A DNA stretch of 64,000 nt from Marine group II euryarchaeote REDSEA-S11_B3N4 (GTDB taxonomy: Archaea > Thermoplasmatota > Poseidoniia > Poseidoniales > Thalassarchaeaceae). Location: NCBI GenBank assembly GCA_001628485.1, contig LURR01000012.1, positions 62,001 to 126,000 on the forward strand, written 5' to 3'. The position numbers were made by a program, and so were the translations under genes. Positions 31,375 through 40,860 of the stretch are shown piece after piece (position 1 is the stretch's first letter; every line of letters begins with the position of its first letter). The notes beneath the pieces are model-generated. The model was not told where the DNA came from. It saw nothing but the letters and a program-made list of their open reading frames with translations, and made no database searches.

Positions 31375-31851
31375 TTAACTCCATCTATGAAAGGCCGGAT
31401 GACCCTCCTTTACTGCAACGAATAGCCCTTCTCCAGTTGCGCACACTTCTCCATCTGCAGAGAGGGACATTTTCACGTTGGCCCTGTCATCTCCAATCTC
31501 AGTTACTTCCCCTTTGACGATTAGAGTACTTCCCAGTGGGGTCGGACGCCTCAGTTTGATACTGTATGATGCAGTTACAGTGCATGGAGGCTCGGTATCT
31601 CCTGCCTTGTCCATTAGTGCAATCGCCGCAGTCCAGTTTCCATGGCAGTCGAGAAGCGTCCCGATAATCCCTCCATTTATCATCCCGGGGAATGCCTGAT
31701 GTCTCTCCTTAGGAGTAAATTCCATCTCCAGGCCATCTTCTGTCCTGAATGATCTGATTCTCAGACCATCCTGGTTAGATGGGCCGCAACCAAAGCAAAT
31801 ACTCGTCGGGGCATGAATCTCCTGAACGGAAAGCCCCTCTCGGTCGCCCAT
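31375..31851 (-). CDS. PaaI-type hotdog thioesterase
   Basis: ERHQAFPGMINGGIIGTLLDCHGNW hotdog motif. Confidence 0.85.
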   Translation of the reverse strand: MGDREGLSVQEIHAPTSICFGCGPSNQDGLRIRSFRTEDGLEMEFTPKERHQAFPGMINGGIIGTLLDCHGNWTAAIALMDKAGDTEPPCTVTASYSIKLRRPTPLGSTLIVKGEVTEIGDDRANVKMSLSADGEVCATGEGLFVAVKEGHPAFHRWS

Positions 31852-31907
31852 GACCGCCGTTAGGGGTCATTCCGAATTGAATTTTCCCAAAACTTCACTC
31901 CGCATTG

Positions 31908-31916
31908 TATTAATTT
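31908..31916 (+). promoter_or_regulatory. TATA-like element tattaattt upstream of GTG 31937
   Basis: Spacing of 21-29 nt to the in-frame GTG. Confidence 0.4.
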
Positions 31917-31936
31917 ACCAATCCCTCGGGCCAATA

Positions 31937-33292
31937 GTGCCAGAAGACGAACAGGCCAATTCGACACCAGCCGCAGATGCAGAGGAATCCAAACTCCCTC
32001 CGCGCGCTAAGAAGCGAAGATTCGCTCCAATCAAGATAGCTAATCAGATTCCCATGAAGCGAAGAAAGGAGATAGAGAAGGCTCTGGGAGAAGTGGGGGA
32101 GAGCCCTTCCAAATGGTCTCGAAATGAAGGAACGAAGAATCACGTATTCATGAGAAAGAGGATAAAACCAGGAACAATTAGGCACATGGAGTACGAACTC
32201 CTAGATGTTGAAATTGGAGAATCTTGGCCAGTCCCGATAAGCATCGTTCACGGCTCAAGGCCTGGTCCTGTAGTGACTCTTCTAGGTGCAATACATGGAG
32301 ACGAACTTGTGGGGCCACTGGCCCTAACCTACTTATGCGGACCCAACTTCATGGGAGAAGACCGAGTCATAGACGCTAGTGTATTGGCTGGAACAATACG
32401 AATCGTACCCATAGTCAACCTTCCCGGATATCGGAGGATGATTCGAGACTTCCCGGATGGGAGGGATCTGAACAGATGCTTTCCAGGAAAATCTGACAGT
32501 AATACCACCTCAAGAGTAGCCTACAAGCTATGGAGCAATGTCATCAAAAGCAGTGATTATGTGGTTGATCTCCATTCCGCAGCAAAGGGAAGGACAAACA
32601 TCCCCCAGATAAGAGCAAATCTAGCGCACGCAAGCAGTAATCGAATTGCAAGATCCTTTGGAATAGAGACTATTCTAGATAGCGAGGGGCCAAGAGGATC
32701 CCTGAGGAGAGTTGCCAATCAAGAGGGAATAGCCTGCATCACTTACGAAGGAGGGGGTTCGGACGAGGCAGATCCGGAGTCAGTTCAGATTTCCATGTAT
32801 GGAATAATCAATCTTCTCAGGAGCCTCAGAATGCTTCCAGGTTATCCTAGCAAACCGAGGTTCAGGATTCTTGCATCGGGATCGGTCTGGATTCGTTCCG
32901 ATCAAGGGGGCCTACTGGACGTCCTGGCACCCGCTGGAAGCTTCGTCGAGGAAGGGGAGATCGTCGCGACTATTACCGATCCAGAGCTTCCAGGTGTTCA
33001 GCATGACGTCCAGTCCCCCATAAGAGGACTCCTAATCAGCTCAGCAACACATCCGTTCGTGAACTCAGGGTCTCCAATTGGCCATCTATTGCCAGTTAAG
33101 AGAGGAGTATCTACACTGAAGCGGAGGCTCGATGATGAAGGTTGCCTGATAATCAGTGGTTCCGATGGAGAGCCTCCATGGAGGGAGGACGATGACATCG
33201 AGGACATCGCAGTATTTGGAGAGTGGTCTGGAGGATCACCAGATGCAGAATGGGGTCCAGCAGGTTCGACGGACGAGGAGGAAGACAACTGA
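31937..33292 (+). CDS. Succinylglutamate desuccinylase/aspartoacylase family metallohydrolase (GTG 31937 preferred over 31850)
   Basis: GAIHGDELVGPLAL, PDGRDLNRCFPG, DLHSAAKGRTNIPQIR. Confidence 0.85.
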   Translation: MPEDEQANSTPAADAEESKLPPRAKKRRFAPIKIANQIPMKRRKEIEKALGEVGESPSKWSRNEGTKNHVFMRKRIKPGTIRHMEYELLDVEIGESWPVPISIVHGSRPGPVVTLLGAIHGDELVGPLALTYLCGPNFMGEDRVIDASVLAGTIRIVPIVNLPGYRRMIRDFPDGRDLNRCFPGKSDSNTTSRVAYKLWSNVIKSSDYVVDLHSAAKGRTNIPQIRANLAHASSNRIARSFGIETILDSEGPRGSLRRVANQEGIACITYEGGGSDEADPESVQISMYGIINLLRSLRMLPGYPSKPRFRILASGSVWIRSDQGGLLDVLAPAGSFVEEGEIVATITDPELPGVQHDVQSPIRGLLISSATHPFVNSGSPIGHLLPVKRGVSTLKRRLDDEGCLIISGSDGEPPWREDDDIEDIAVFGEWSGGSPDAEWGPAGSTDEEEDN

Positions 33293-33315
33293 TGATCACT
33301 CTTTTGTCCTCTTGA

Positions 33316-36300
33316 CTACGAGTTTTCATCGTTCGACCAAGATACATCTGGAGCAGAAGGCAAAACCATACCCTTGTTCTCGGGACTGATGGCCAGTCTC
33401 TCTGGACTGACTCCGTATGCTTCGAGGGCATCTTGCAACTCTTTAGCCCTCGAAATTCTCAGTCCAATCAAGAATCCTCCTGCAGAGAGGGCAATAAGGA
33501 AAGTGACTATCCCAATCATGCCTGTTGGACTGGAGACAATCGAGAAAAGCCAATTCTCTGATTGCGGCTCTACCCAAATAGTCACCATGATATTCCACTC
33601 GACCTCAGTGTAGTAAACGTCTTCTGAGACGACCGCTTTCAATTTCTGAATTGACGACCCCTCATCGCAGAATTGTATCTGCATATTCTCCTCTGTATCT
33701 CTGCAATGGATTGGCATCAGAATCACAGTCTTCCCATCTTGACTGGTGTTGGCTTCCAGAGAATAACCACTCATAGACCAAGTGATTACCGCGTCAACCG
33801 ATGACTGAATCCCAGATACTGAGATTTCGAAGGATTCATTCGCTGAATCCCAGGTAACCGGTATCGAACTATAGGTCCTAGGACCATCGTATATGTTCCC
33901 GTTTTCCAGGAATACAGTGCCCGACGATTTGTCGTAATTTGACAAGATTAGCCCTAGCCTGTTCACAAACTCATCCTCTTCGCCGTCGCAGTCATCATCA
34001 ACTCCATTCCACTGTTCGACAGCACCAGGGTATGTACTTCCGACTAGATCGTCACAATCGTCATACTCGTAGAATCCGTCATTATCTCGGTCATAGTCCG
34101 TGAATACCGGACTGGAAAGGCCACGAGCAATCTCAGTTCCATCGTCTACTCCGTCTTGGTCCGTGTCTGCAGAATCGAATGATGTAGTATAGTTGTGATA
34201 CTCGGAATAGTCACTTAGGCCATCACCATCAGTATCTCTTTCGTAGAAGTCCTCATCCACTAGATCGTCACAGTCGTTATCTTTTCCATCTAGCTCCTCA
34301 GGACGCTCAGGAGCCCTTTCGAAGTCATCATCATCACAGTCTTGGAAATGGTACCAGCCATCTAGGTCAGAGTCAGGATCCGCAGCAAGCGGATCAGACA
34401 TGAACTCATTCAATTCAGTCCCATCGGGGAGTCCGTCCCCGTCAGAATCCCCGTCATTAGGATCCGTGGAGTGTTGGTGATACTCTGCATAGTCAGTTAA
34501 TCCATCCATATCTGTATCAATCCAGAAGAAGTCTTCGTCTATGTCTTCGTCACAATCGTTGTCTAGTCCGTCTAGGGACTCAGTCGCGTCTGGTGCAAAA
34601 CTCGAATCGTTGTCATCACAGTCATCGAACCAGTAAGCTCCGTCACCATCCGCATCTACATCAACTAACAACGGGTTACTACCGAACTCCAACTCCTGCT
34701 GATCTGGTATTCCATCCCCATCTGAGTCAGAATCTTCTGGGTTTGTTCCATGGATGTGGAATTCTTCCCAGTCCGACAGTCCATCTCCATCCGCATCTGA
34801 ATCATTGAAACCCTCGTCCTCAAGACCGTCGCAATCGTCATCCTTTCCATTGAGGGCCTCTAACATCCCAGGATTCACCTCGTGATCATCATCATCGCAG
34901 TCTTGGAAATGATAGTAATCGTCCGAGTCGTTGTCTGCGTCAAAGGTCAGGGGGTCTGAGAACCAAACAACTATCTCATCATAATCGCTAATTCCGTCAG
35001 AATCCGAATCGTATGACAGTGGATTCGTGCTATGGACCATTATCTCTTGATAATCGTCAAGCCCGTCACCATCGGTGTCATTGTCAATTGCCTTGGTCCC
35101 GTAGATTACAATTTCCTGATAGTCATCCAATCCATCGTCGTCTGAGTCAGAATCTAGTGGATCCGTCAGATGCACCGAAGTCTCGTTCTCATCACTCAGG
35201 CCATCACCATCATCGTCCGAGTCAAGGTAGTTGCAGACTCCGTCCGAGTCAGTGTCCGACGGAGTGGACGAGTTATCTAGAGGGTCAGTTGAACATGACA
35301 GCTCCATGGAGTCGTTCCAAGCATCATCATCGTCGTCCGAGTCAAGGTAGTTGCAGACTCCGTCCGAGTCAGTGTCAGACGGATTAGATGAGTTGTCCAG
35401 AGGGTCGGTAGAGCAAGCTTGCTCGGTAGAGTCATCGAATCCATCCCCATCGTCGTCCGAGTCAAGGTAGTTGCAGACTCCGTCAGAGTCAGTGTCCGAC
35501 GGAGTGGATGAATTGTCCAGAGGGTCGGTAGAGCAAGATATCTCGTCTATGTCGACCCAACCATCGTTGTCATCGTCTAAATCGTTGTAGTCGGGCCACC
35601 CATCGCCATCTGTGTCTGTAACATTCCCGACTCCATGGAAAATCAATTCCCATGAGTTCAGAGTCCCGGAGTTAGATCCCGTGACCGAATCTCGAACCTT
35701 CAGGGTCCAGTTCCCCTGAGAGGACTCGTCCCAGTGCTGGACCGTCCCGAACCTCCAATTCGAGTAGTCTGCATTGTTGTCATCATGAACTTCCGCAAGC
35801 CACGACTGATGGCCACTAGGTGACTCCAGAACGATGTCCAACTCGCCCCGGGCAGTGTGAGTGATATCGACAATTACGTCTACCGACTCTAGGCTCAAAT
35901 CAATTGGAACAGAGAGGTTGAACTCGGTCCATGAGCTTGGTCCGTTGTCGATATCGAGATTCTCTGTGAAAGGCCCAAAAGTAGCGTTCACCTCCTCTCC
36001 ACTGCTTGTCCAATTCTCAGCCAATGACACTGCTGCACCTGCATCCACTGCTCCGAATCCGTACTTGTGAGAGACCGTGAGGCCCCCTCCATTCACGGAC
36101 CAAGAAGAATCGTTTGCGTCGTTCTTCCTAGAGCTATGGACGAGGATATTCTGGACATCGCGCCATGTCAAATCGGGATTCGACTCCAGAATCAGAGCTA
36201 TTACCCCAGAAACAAGGGGGGTGGCACTCGAGGTTCCTCCGAAGTCGTGGGTCACGTCACCTCCACTGTATCCTCCTGTTCCAGTGATATCCGTGGTTGT

Positions 36301-37452
36301 TATTCCCTCATAGTCGGGCGTCCCACCATTGGAGTGAGCGGTAACCAGAATGTTCGCCCCAGGTTCAGAGTACCACGATTGATCCCCGTAGTGTGTAATA
36401 GCTGCCACTGCAATCGCATATCTTAGGCTTGCATACCCGTCGTAGTTAGAATTGTCATTAGCTTCGAGTCCATTCCCAGCAGCCCATGTGTATATGTTTC
36501 CTAGCCCGGACCTTCCATTGTATATCGAATCCTCAATGGCTGCAACGGTTATTGGCCCAGGTCCTTCGAGCCTGTTCCCATCGTCGAAGGGGCCCCAGGA
36601 GTTTGAGTAGATGTCTATGTCTCCGTTATCATAACTAAGAGCATCTGCAGCGGTAGAGTCCGTGAAACCACACGCAATCAGTCTGTGGCCAGCTATATCT
36701 GCCCCGAATGCAGCACCTGTTACTCCGATTGAATTATTTCCGGTTCCTGCTGCTACTCCGGCTACTGCCGTTCCATGTCCGTCCCAGGAGTTCGGGTCCG
36801 GATCCGGATCATCTCCGCACCAGTCATAGGAGTGCTGAGAGAGGTAGTTGGTAGTAAGGTCAGGGTGGGAATGCTCCACGCCGTCGTCAATCACACTGAT
36901 CACGACTCCCGAACCATTGTACGAGTTCCAGACTGCGGTTACATTAGCATCCTCGCCCGACGTCCCGCTGGTTTGTCCAGTGTTGTTTAGATGCCATTGA
37001 TCGTCGTAGAATGGGTCATTTGGCTCGAATCTCGTAGAGACTGACCTATCCAATAGGGGGGAGAAAGACTCAATCTCTCCCTTCAGAAATGAACTCCTCA
37101 GTTGTTCGAGTCCTTTTGTAGAATCTTCGAAAGTCCATATGTAGGAACCCCTGAGATGCTCTACTGGCTCGCTGTCCTCAGGCTCCGCTGCCGTCCATCG
37201 ATGCTCCTCAATCGGGATTCCAGTCACGACCAGCCAGGAATCTACTAAGGCCAACTCTGCCTCTTCATACGAGTCGATATCAGAAACCCTCTCGAACGCA
37301 ATCTGGACCGATCTTGAGTACGTCCCCAAGATATCTTCCAAAACTACAGTGGGTATTTCCTCAGGATCTTCCCCTCCTAGGGCATGCCCAGCAGGGGAGA
37401 AGGACACCATCAACAATACCAATATGGCGACTCTCACATGCAACCTCGACAA
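33316..37452 (-). CDS. Secreted subtilisin-like (S8) protease with kexin P-domain, thrombospondin type 3 and MopE-like metal-binding repeats, C-terminal TM
   Basis: Signal peptide; triad motifs SVIDDGVEHSHPDL, DGHGTAVAGVAAG, GGTSSATPLVSG; P-domain; DxDxDG and DCDD..P.A.E..DG.DNDCD repeats. Confidence 0.93.
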   Translation of the reverse strand: MSRLHVRVAILVLLMVSFSPAGHALGGEDPEEIPTVVLEDILGTYSRSVQIAFERVSDIDSYEEAELALVDSWLVVTGIPIEEHRWTAAEPEDSEPVEHLRGSYIWTFEDSTKGLEQLRSSFLKGEIESFSPLLDRSVSTRFEPNDPFYDDQWHLNNTGQTSGTSGEDANVTAVWNSYNGSGVVISVIDDGVEHSHPDLTTNYLSQHSYDWCGDDPDPDPNSWDGHGTAVAGVAAGTGNNSIGVTGAAFGADIAGHRLIACGFTDSTAADALSYDNGDIDIYSNSWGPFDDGNRLEGPGPITVAAIEDSIYNGRSGLGNIYTWAAGNGLEANDNSNYDGYASLRYAIAVAAITHYGDQSWYSEPGANILVTAHSNGGTPDYEGITTTDITGTGGYSGGDVTHDFGGTSSATPLVSGVIALILESNPDLTWRDVQNILVHSSRKNDANDSSWSVNGGGLTVSHKYGFGAVDAGAAVSLAENWTSSGEEVNATFGPFTENLDIDNGPSSWTEFNLSVPIDLSLESVDVIVDITHTARGELDIVLESPSGHQSWLAEVHDDNNADYSNWRFGTVQHWDESSQGNWTLKVRDSVTGSNSGTLNSWELIFHGVGNVTDTDGDGWPDYNDLDDDNDGWVDIDEISCSTDPLDNSSTPSDTDSDGVCNYLDSDDDGDGFDDSTEQACSTDPLDNSSNPSDTDSDGVCNYLDSDDDDDAWNDSMELSCSTDPLDNSSTPSDTDSDGVCNYLDSDDDGDGLSDENETSVHLTDPLDSDSDDDGLDDYQEIVIYGTKAIDNDTDGDGLDDYQEIMVHSTNPLSYDSDSDGISDYDEIVVWFSDPLTFDADNDSDDYYHFQDCDDDDHEVNPGMLEALNGKDDDCDGLEDEGFNDSDADGDGLSDWEEFHIHGTNPEDSDSDGDGIPDQQELEFGSNPLLVDVDADGDGAYWFDDCDDNDSSFAPDATESLDGLDNDCDEDIDEDFFWIDTDMDGLTDYAEYHQHSTDPNDGDSDGDGLPDGTELNEFMSDPLAADPDSDLDGWYHFQDCDDDDFERAPERPEELDGKDNDCDDLVDEDFYERDTDGDGLSDYSEYHNYTTSFDSADTDQDGVDDGTEIARGLSSPVFTDYDRDNDGFYEYDDCDDLVGSTYPGAVEQWNGVDDDCDGEEDEFVNRLGLILSNYDKSSGTVFLENGNIYDGPRTYSSIPVTWDSANESFEISVSGIQSSVDAVITWSMSGYSLEANTSQDGKTVILMPIHCRDTEENMQIQFCDEGSSIQKLKAVVSEDVYYTEVEWNIMVTIWVEPQSENWLFSIVSSPTGMIGIVTFLIALSAGGFLIGLRISRAKELQDALEAYGVSPERLAISPENKGMVLPSAPDVSWSNDENS
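33955..34930 (-). repeat. Four supra-repeats of ~275-290 bp, each one MopE-like DCDD...DDDCDG unit plus paired TSP3 units
   Basis: DCDD units recur near 34900, 34620, 34345 and 34050. Confidence 0.75.
35221..35580. repeat. Three direct 120-bp repeats inside the protease gene
   Basis: gtcaaggtagttgcagactccgtc(c/a)gagtcagtgtc(c/a)gacgga begins exactly at 35221, 35341 and 35461. Confidence 0.95.
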
Positions 37453-37486
37453 ACCAGAGAATATAGCCGTTCGTCTTTGTTGCTAT

Positions 37487-38461
37487 TCAGTTATCCGAGT
37501 TCTCAGAGTCTCCAGAAGAGGATATTCTGTGATACAAGAAGGGTGCTATGACGATATACATCAGAACCCCATATACTCCTGAAGGTAAGCTAAGAGTAGA
37601 TAGGCCCCCACTCGGAGAAGCGAGAATCAGACCTCCCACGGTAATTCCTACAGTCGCATTCTGTATTCCACTCTCAATCGAAACAGTAGTAGCCCTTGAG
37701 GGCTCAAGATTGAGTAATTTCGCACTATGGTAACCAATAGTGAGCATAAGGGCGTTTAGTGCCACCACAGATGGCCCTAGGGTTCCGATGTTGTCCATCA
37801 GAGTATCCCATTCACTAGCTATTGCTGCTAGGACTATTATCACAAACAGAACCGCTGCGGTCAGGCTGACTCCCCTGTCGATAGATTCTGCTGTACTAGG
37901 CTTGGTAGCCCTGATGGACATTCCAATAGCCACGGGAAGAGTAGTTAGCAAGAACATGGTAATTCCAAGACCAATGATGTCTATGCTCGGCGCCGACTCT
38001 CCCATGAAATGGTCCATTGAGAAGCCAACCACCAATGGCAACGTAATCACAGACACAACCGAAACAACTGCTGTGTAGGAAATTGAAAGCGCAGTATCTC
38101 CTTTTGCCAACTTCGTCAGAATGTTTGACGTGACCCCACCAGGGCAACATGCTAGAATCATCAAGCCCACAGCGAGCTCCCCGTCTAGATCGGCCAAGCT
38201 TGCAATAGAGAAACCCACAATTGGAAGCACCAGCATCTGATTCACTATCCCGATTGTAAATGCCCTCGGCTCGCTGAAAACCAAGGCGAAGTCACCTGTG
38301 GTTAGCCCCAAACCAAGTGAGAACATGATGAACGCGAGTGCGAGTGGTAGCACTACATCGATAATCACGTTGTCCTCTTCTGTCTCCTCTTGTGCCTGAA
38401 CTGATGATGAGACCATCACCAGTGCAATCAGTACCGTAATAGTAACTAGACTTCCTCTCAT
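37487..38461 (-). CDS. Bile acid:Na+ symporter (BASS/SBF) family transporter
   Basis: MILACCPGGVTSNILTKLAKGDTALSISYTAV motif; multi-pass. Confidence 0.9.
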   Translation of the reverse strand: MRGSLVTITVLIALVMVSSSVQAQEETEEDNVIIDVVLPLALAFIMFSLGLGLTTGDFALVFSEPRAFTIGIVNQMLVLPIVGFSIASLADLDGELAVGLMILACCPGGVTSNILTKLAKGDTALSISYTAVVSVVSVITLPLVVGFSMDHFMGESAPSIDIIGLGITMFLLTTLPVAIGMSIRATKPSTAESIDRGVSLTAAVLFVIIVLAAIASEWDTLMDNIGTLGPSVVALNALMLTIGYHSAKLLNLEPSRATTVSIESGIQNATVGITVGGLILASPSGGLSTLSLPSGVYGVLMYIVIAPFLYHRISSSGDSENSDN

Positions 38462-38502
38462 GCTCTTCGAGGAATTTACCCCCGTATAACTGTGCTCTCT
38501 AA

Positions 38503-39759
38503 CTACGTGGCTTTGAATTCAGAAATTGCATCGTGAACCTCTTCGTCGGTCATCATCCTTCTCTGACTCTTTGCCACATCGAACATGTGTGCAACCAGAT
38601 CGTCTTCTGCTTCGTAACCATTTCTTTTCAGCCAGTGAATCACATTTGATCTCCCGCTCATATGCCCGATCCTGATTACCTGCTGTAGTCCGAAGTCACC
38701 AGCAGGAACGCCGGAGTAGACTCTATCCGCCAACCAGTCATCTCCTTTGTCCATCGCCTTAATCACCGCCGAAGCATGAACTCCAGTCCCTGTCTCAAAG
38801 GCATCCTCTCCGAAGACTGGATAGTTATGCGGAAGAGCCACTTCCACATACTGGTGAGCCTTTCTCGTATATTCGTTCAGCGCGGTGAGGTCGTTTTTGA
38901 TAACTCCCATCAGGCTCAGATTCACAAGGGTCTGGTCCAAGGGTGCGTTACCTGCTCTCTCGCCTACTCCTAGCGCCGTTCCGTGAATCACATCAGCACC
39001 TGCCTCGTATGCAGCTAGGTTGTTCGCAACTCCTAGCCCCCTGTCTTGATGCCCATGCCAGTTTACCTCTATCTCTCTCCTTTTGACTCCTGAGTCGGGA
39101 ATGACCTCTTCCTGGATGAATTCTAGGAGCTTTCTAACTCCGTTCGGGGTAACGTGTCCGCACGTGTCACAAACACAAATTCTGTCTGCCCCCAATTCTA
39201 TCGCCCTAGCGTACACCTGCTTGATTTCTTCCGGCTTGCTCCTCGTAGTATCCTCTGTTACGAACATCACTGGGATATCGTTGTCCACAGCGAAGGTGAC
39301 CGCTTTCTCGGCGGTCTCCATTATTCTCCCCATAGTCCATCCTTCGGCAAACTGTCTAATCGGACTAGTTCCTAGAAATGCACTCGCCTGGATTTGCCTC
39401 TCATGCTTTGCTTGGAGCTCCACCAGTGGTTCGATATCTGAGACAACTGTCCTCACAGCACATCCCGGTCTGAGATTATATCCATTTTCTCCCATATGAC
39501 TTAGCATGGAATCAATATGGTCTATGTGGAAGGGTCCCGCACCGGGAAGACCTAGATCCACCTTCTGGATACCTAGTTTCTCCATGTAGTCGATTAATTC
39601 TATTTTCTGCTCGATTGTTGGGTTTCTCGCGCTAGGACTCTGCAAACCGTCTCGAAGAGTCTCATCGTCGAACCAAAGCTCATGCGGGTGATCCGACTCG
39701 TCCCGATCTATCGAGTAGTCGATATCATTCCAGTCGTAGATTAGGTCATGCTCTTCCAT
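38503..39759 (-). CDS. HMGL/isopropylmalate-homocitrate synthase family TIM-barrel enzyme, lacking a LeuA C-terminal domain
   Basis: DETLRDGLQSP, NWHGHQDRGLGVANNLAAYEAGADVIHGTALGVGERAGNAPLDQ. Confidence 0.85.
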   Translation of the reverse strand: MEEHDLIYDWNDIDYSIDRDESDHPHELWFDDETLRDGLQSPSARNPTIEQKIELIDYMEKLGIQKVDLGLPGAGPFHIDHIDSMLSHMGENGYNLRPGCAVRTVVSDIEPLVELQAKHERQIQASAFLGTSPIRQFAEGWTMGRIMETAEKAVTFAVDNDIPVMFVTEDTTRSKPEEIKQVYARAIELGADRICVCDTCGHVTPNGVRKLLEFIQEEVIPDSGVKRREIEVNWHGHQDRGLGVANNLAAYEAGADVIHGTALGVGERAGNAPLDQTLVNLSLMGVIKNDLTALNEYTRKAHQYVEVALPHNYPVFGEDAFETGTGVHASAVIKAMDKGDDWLADRVYSGVPAGDFGLQQVIRIGHMSGRSNVIHWLKRNGYEAEDDLVAHMFDVAKSQRRMMTDEEVHDAISEFKAT

Positions 39760-39810
39760 TGTCTCACCCGTGTCCTCCCATGGTTCGTTAGGTGTTTCAA
39801 ACCATCGGGA

Positions 39811-40860
39811 CTATGTGGCAGATTTCAACTCCGTCCTAGTCACGAAAACAGTGGCTATGATTGCTCCAATAACGACTCCGAATTGCCCAAAACTCCCAGT
39901 TACAAGAACTACGAACATCAGTGCAAGGTATAGCATCGAGACGAAGAAAGAAGTTGCAGCGCTGGAGATCCTACCGGTTTCATCGGGCTCCTCTGAAATG
40001 TCTATCCTCCAAACCGTGGAAGCGTACCAAAGACTCAATCCTAGAATTGTCCAACTCAGGACGTGGTAACTCCAATCTTCAATTTTGATTGCCTCAAAAG
40101 TTCTGGGAGCCGCTAGTGACAAAAGGACCACCAGAATTGAGTAAATCTTCATCTCCAAAAGAGTTCGTTCAGGCCCTTTCACATTAGGCAGCATCGGGAC
40201 TCCTACTTCTGCATATTCTTCGGATCTGTACAGAGCTAAGGCCCAGAAGTGCGGAGGAGTCCACAGGAAGATAAGGACGAACATGAACCATGGCATTGGA
40301 CTACCGAGTTCAATCACCGACTCTAGCAAAGATGCCATTGAATCGGTTGAGATAGACAGGTCCTCCGACGAAGCGGACCATCCTATTACGGGGGGGGTCG
40401 AACCAGCAATTCCTCCAATAACGATATTCTGCGGAGTCCTTCTTTTCAGCCAAATGCTGTAAATCAAGACGTAGAATAGAACGCTGAAAGCCGACCAGAA
40501 GGCCGCTACTTCATTCGACGTTTCATAGAACCACCAGACTCCTAGAATGGAAATAAGAATCCCGAAGAATAAAGCGGACCCCGCCTCAACCCTACCAGAT
40601 GGAATGGCTCTTCCGGAGGTTCGGGCCATCTTGGGATCTATGTCTCTATCGTACCACATATTGATCGCATTGGCGCCCCCCGCGGTTAGATATCCTCCAA
40701 TCAGAACTACCAGCATTGTCTGAATCGAGTTAGAACCAAAATCTCCTTGCATTGAATCATGAATTATCACTGAACATATCGCTGTAATTTGTAGAAGGAC
40801 CACCACTCTTGGCTTAGTCAATGAGAAGTAGTCTTTGATGGAGTGAAGAATCTGAATCAC
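39811..40860 (-). CDS. ctaB: Protoheme IX farnesyltransferase
   Basis: GGYLTAGGANAINMWYDRDIDPKMARTSGRAIPSGRV; adjacent heme A synthase gene. Confidence 0.93.
   Translation of the reverse strand: MIQILHSIKDYFSLTKPRVVVLLQITAICSVIIHDSMQGDFGSNSIQTMLVVLIGGYLTAGGANAINMWYDRDIDPKMARTSGRAIPSGRVEAGSALFFGILISILGVWWFYETSNEVAAFWSAFSVLFYVLIYSIWLKRRTPQNIVIGGIAGSTPPVIGWSASSEDLSISTDSMASLLESVIELGSPMPWFMFVLIFLWTPPHFWALALYRSEEYAEVGVPMLPNVKGPERTLLEMKIYSILVVLLSLAAPRTFEAIKIEDWSYHVLSWTILGLSLWYASTVWRIDISEEPDETGRISSAATSFFVSMLYLALMFVVLVTGSFGQFGVVIGAIIATVFVTRTELKSAT

Noticed and set aside
35221-35580. CRISPR-like appearance of the regular 120-bp repeats
   Set aside because: Repeats are in frame inside a protease gene, encode TSP3 units, and lack short repeat/unique spacer structure.
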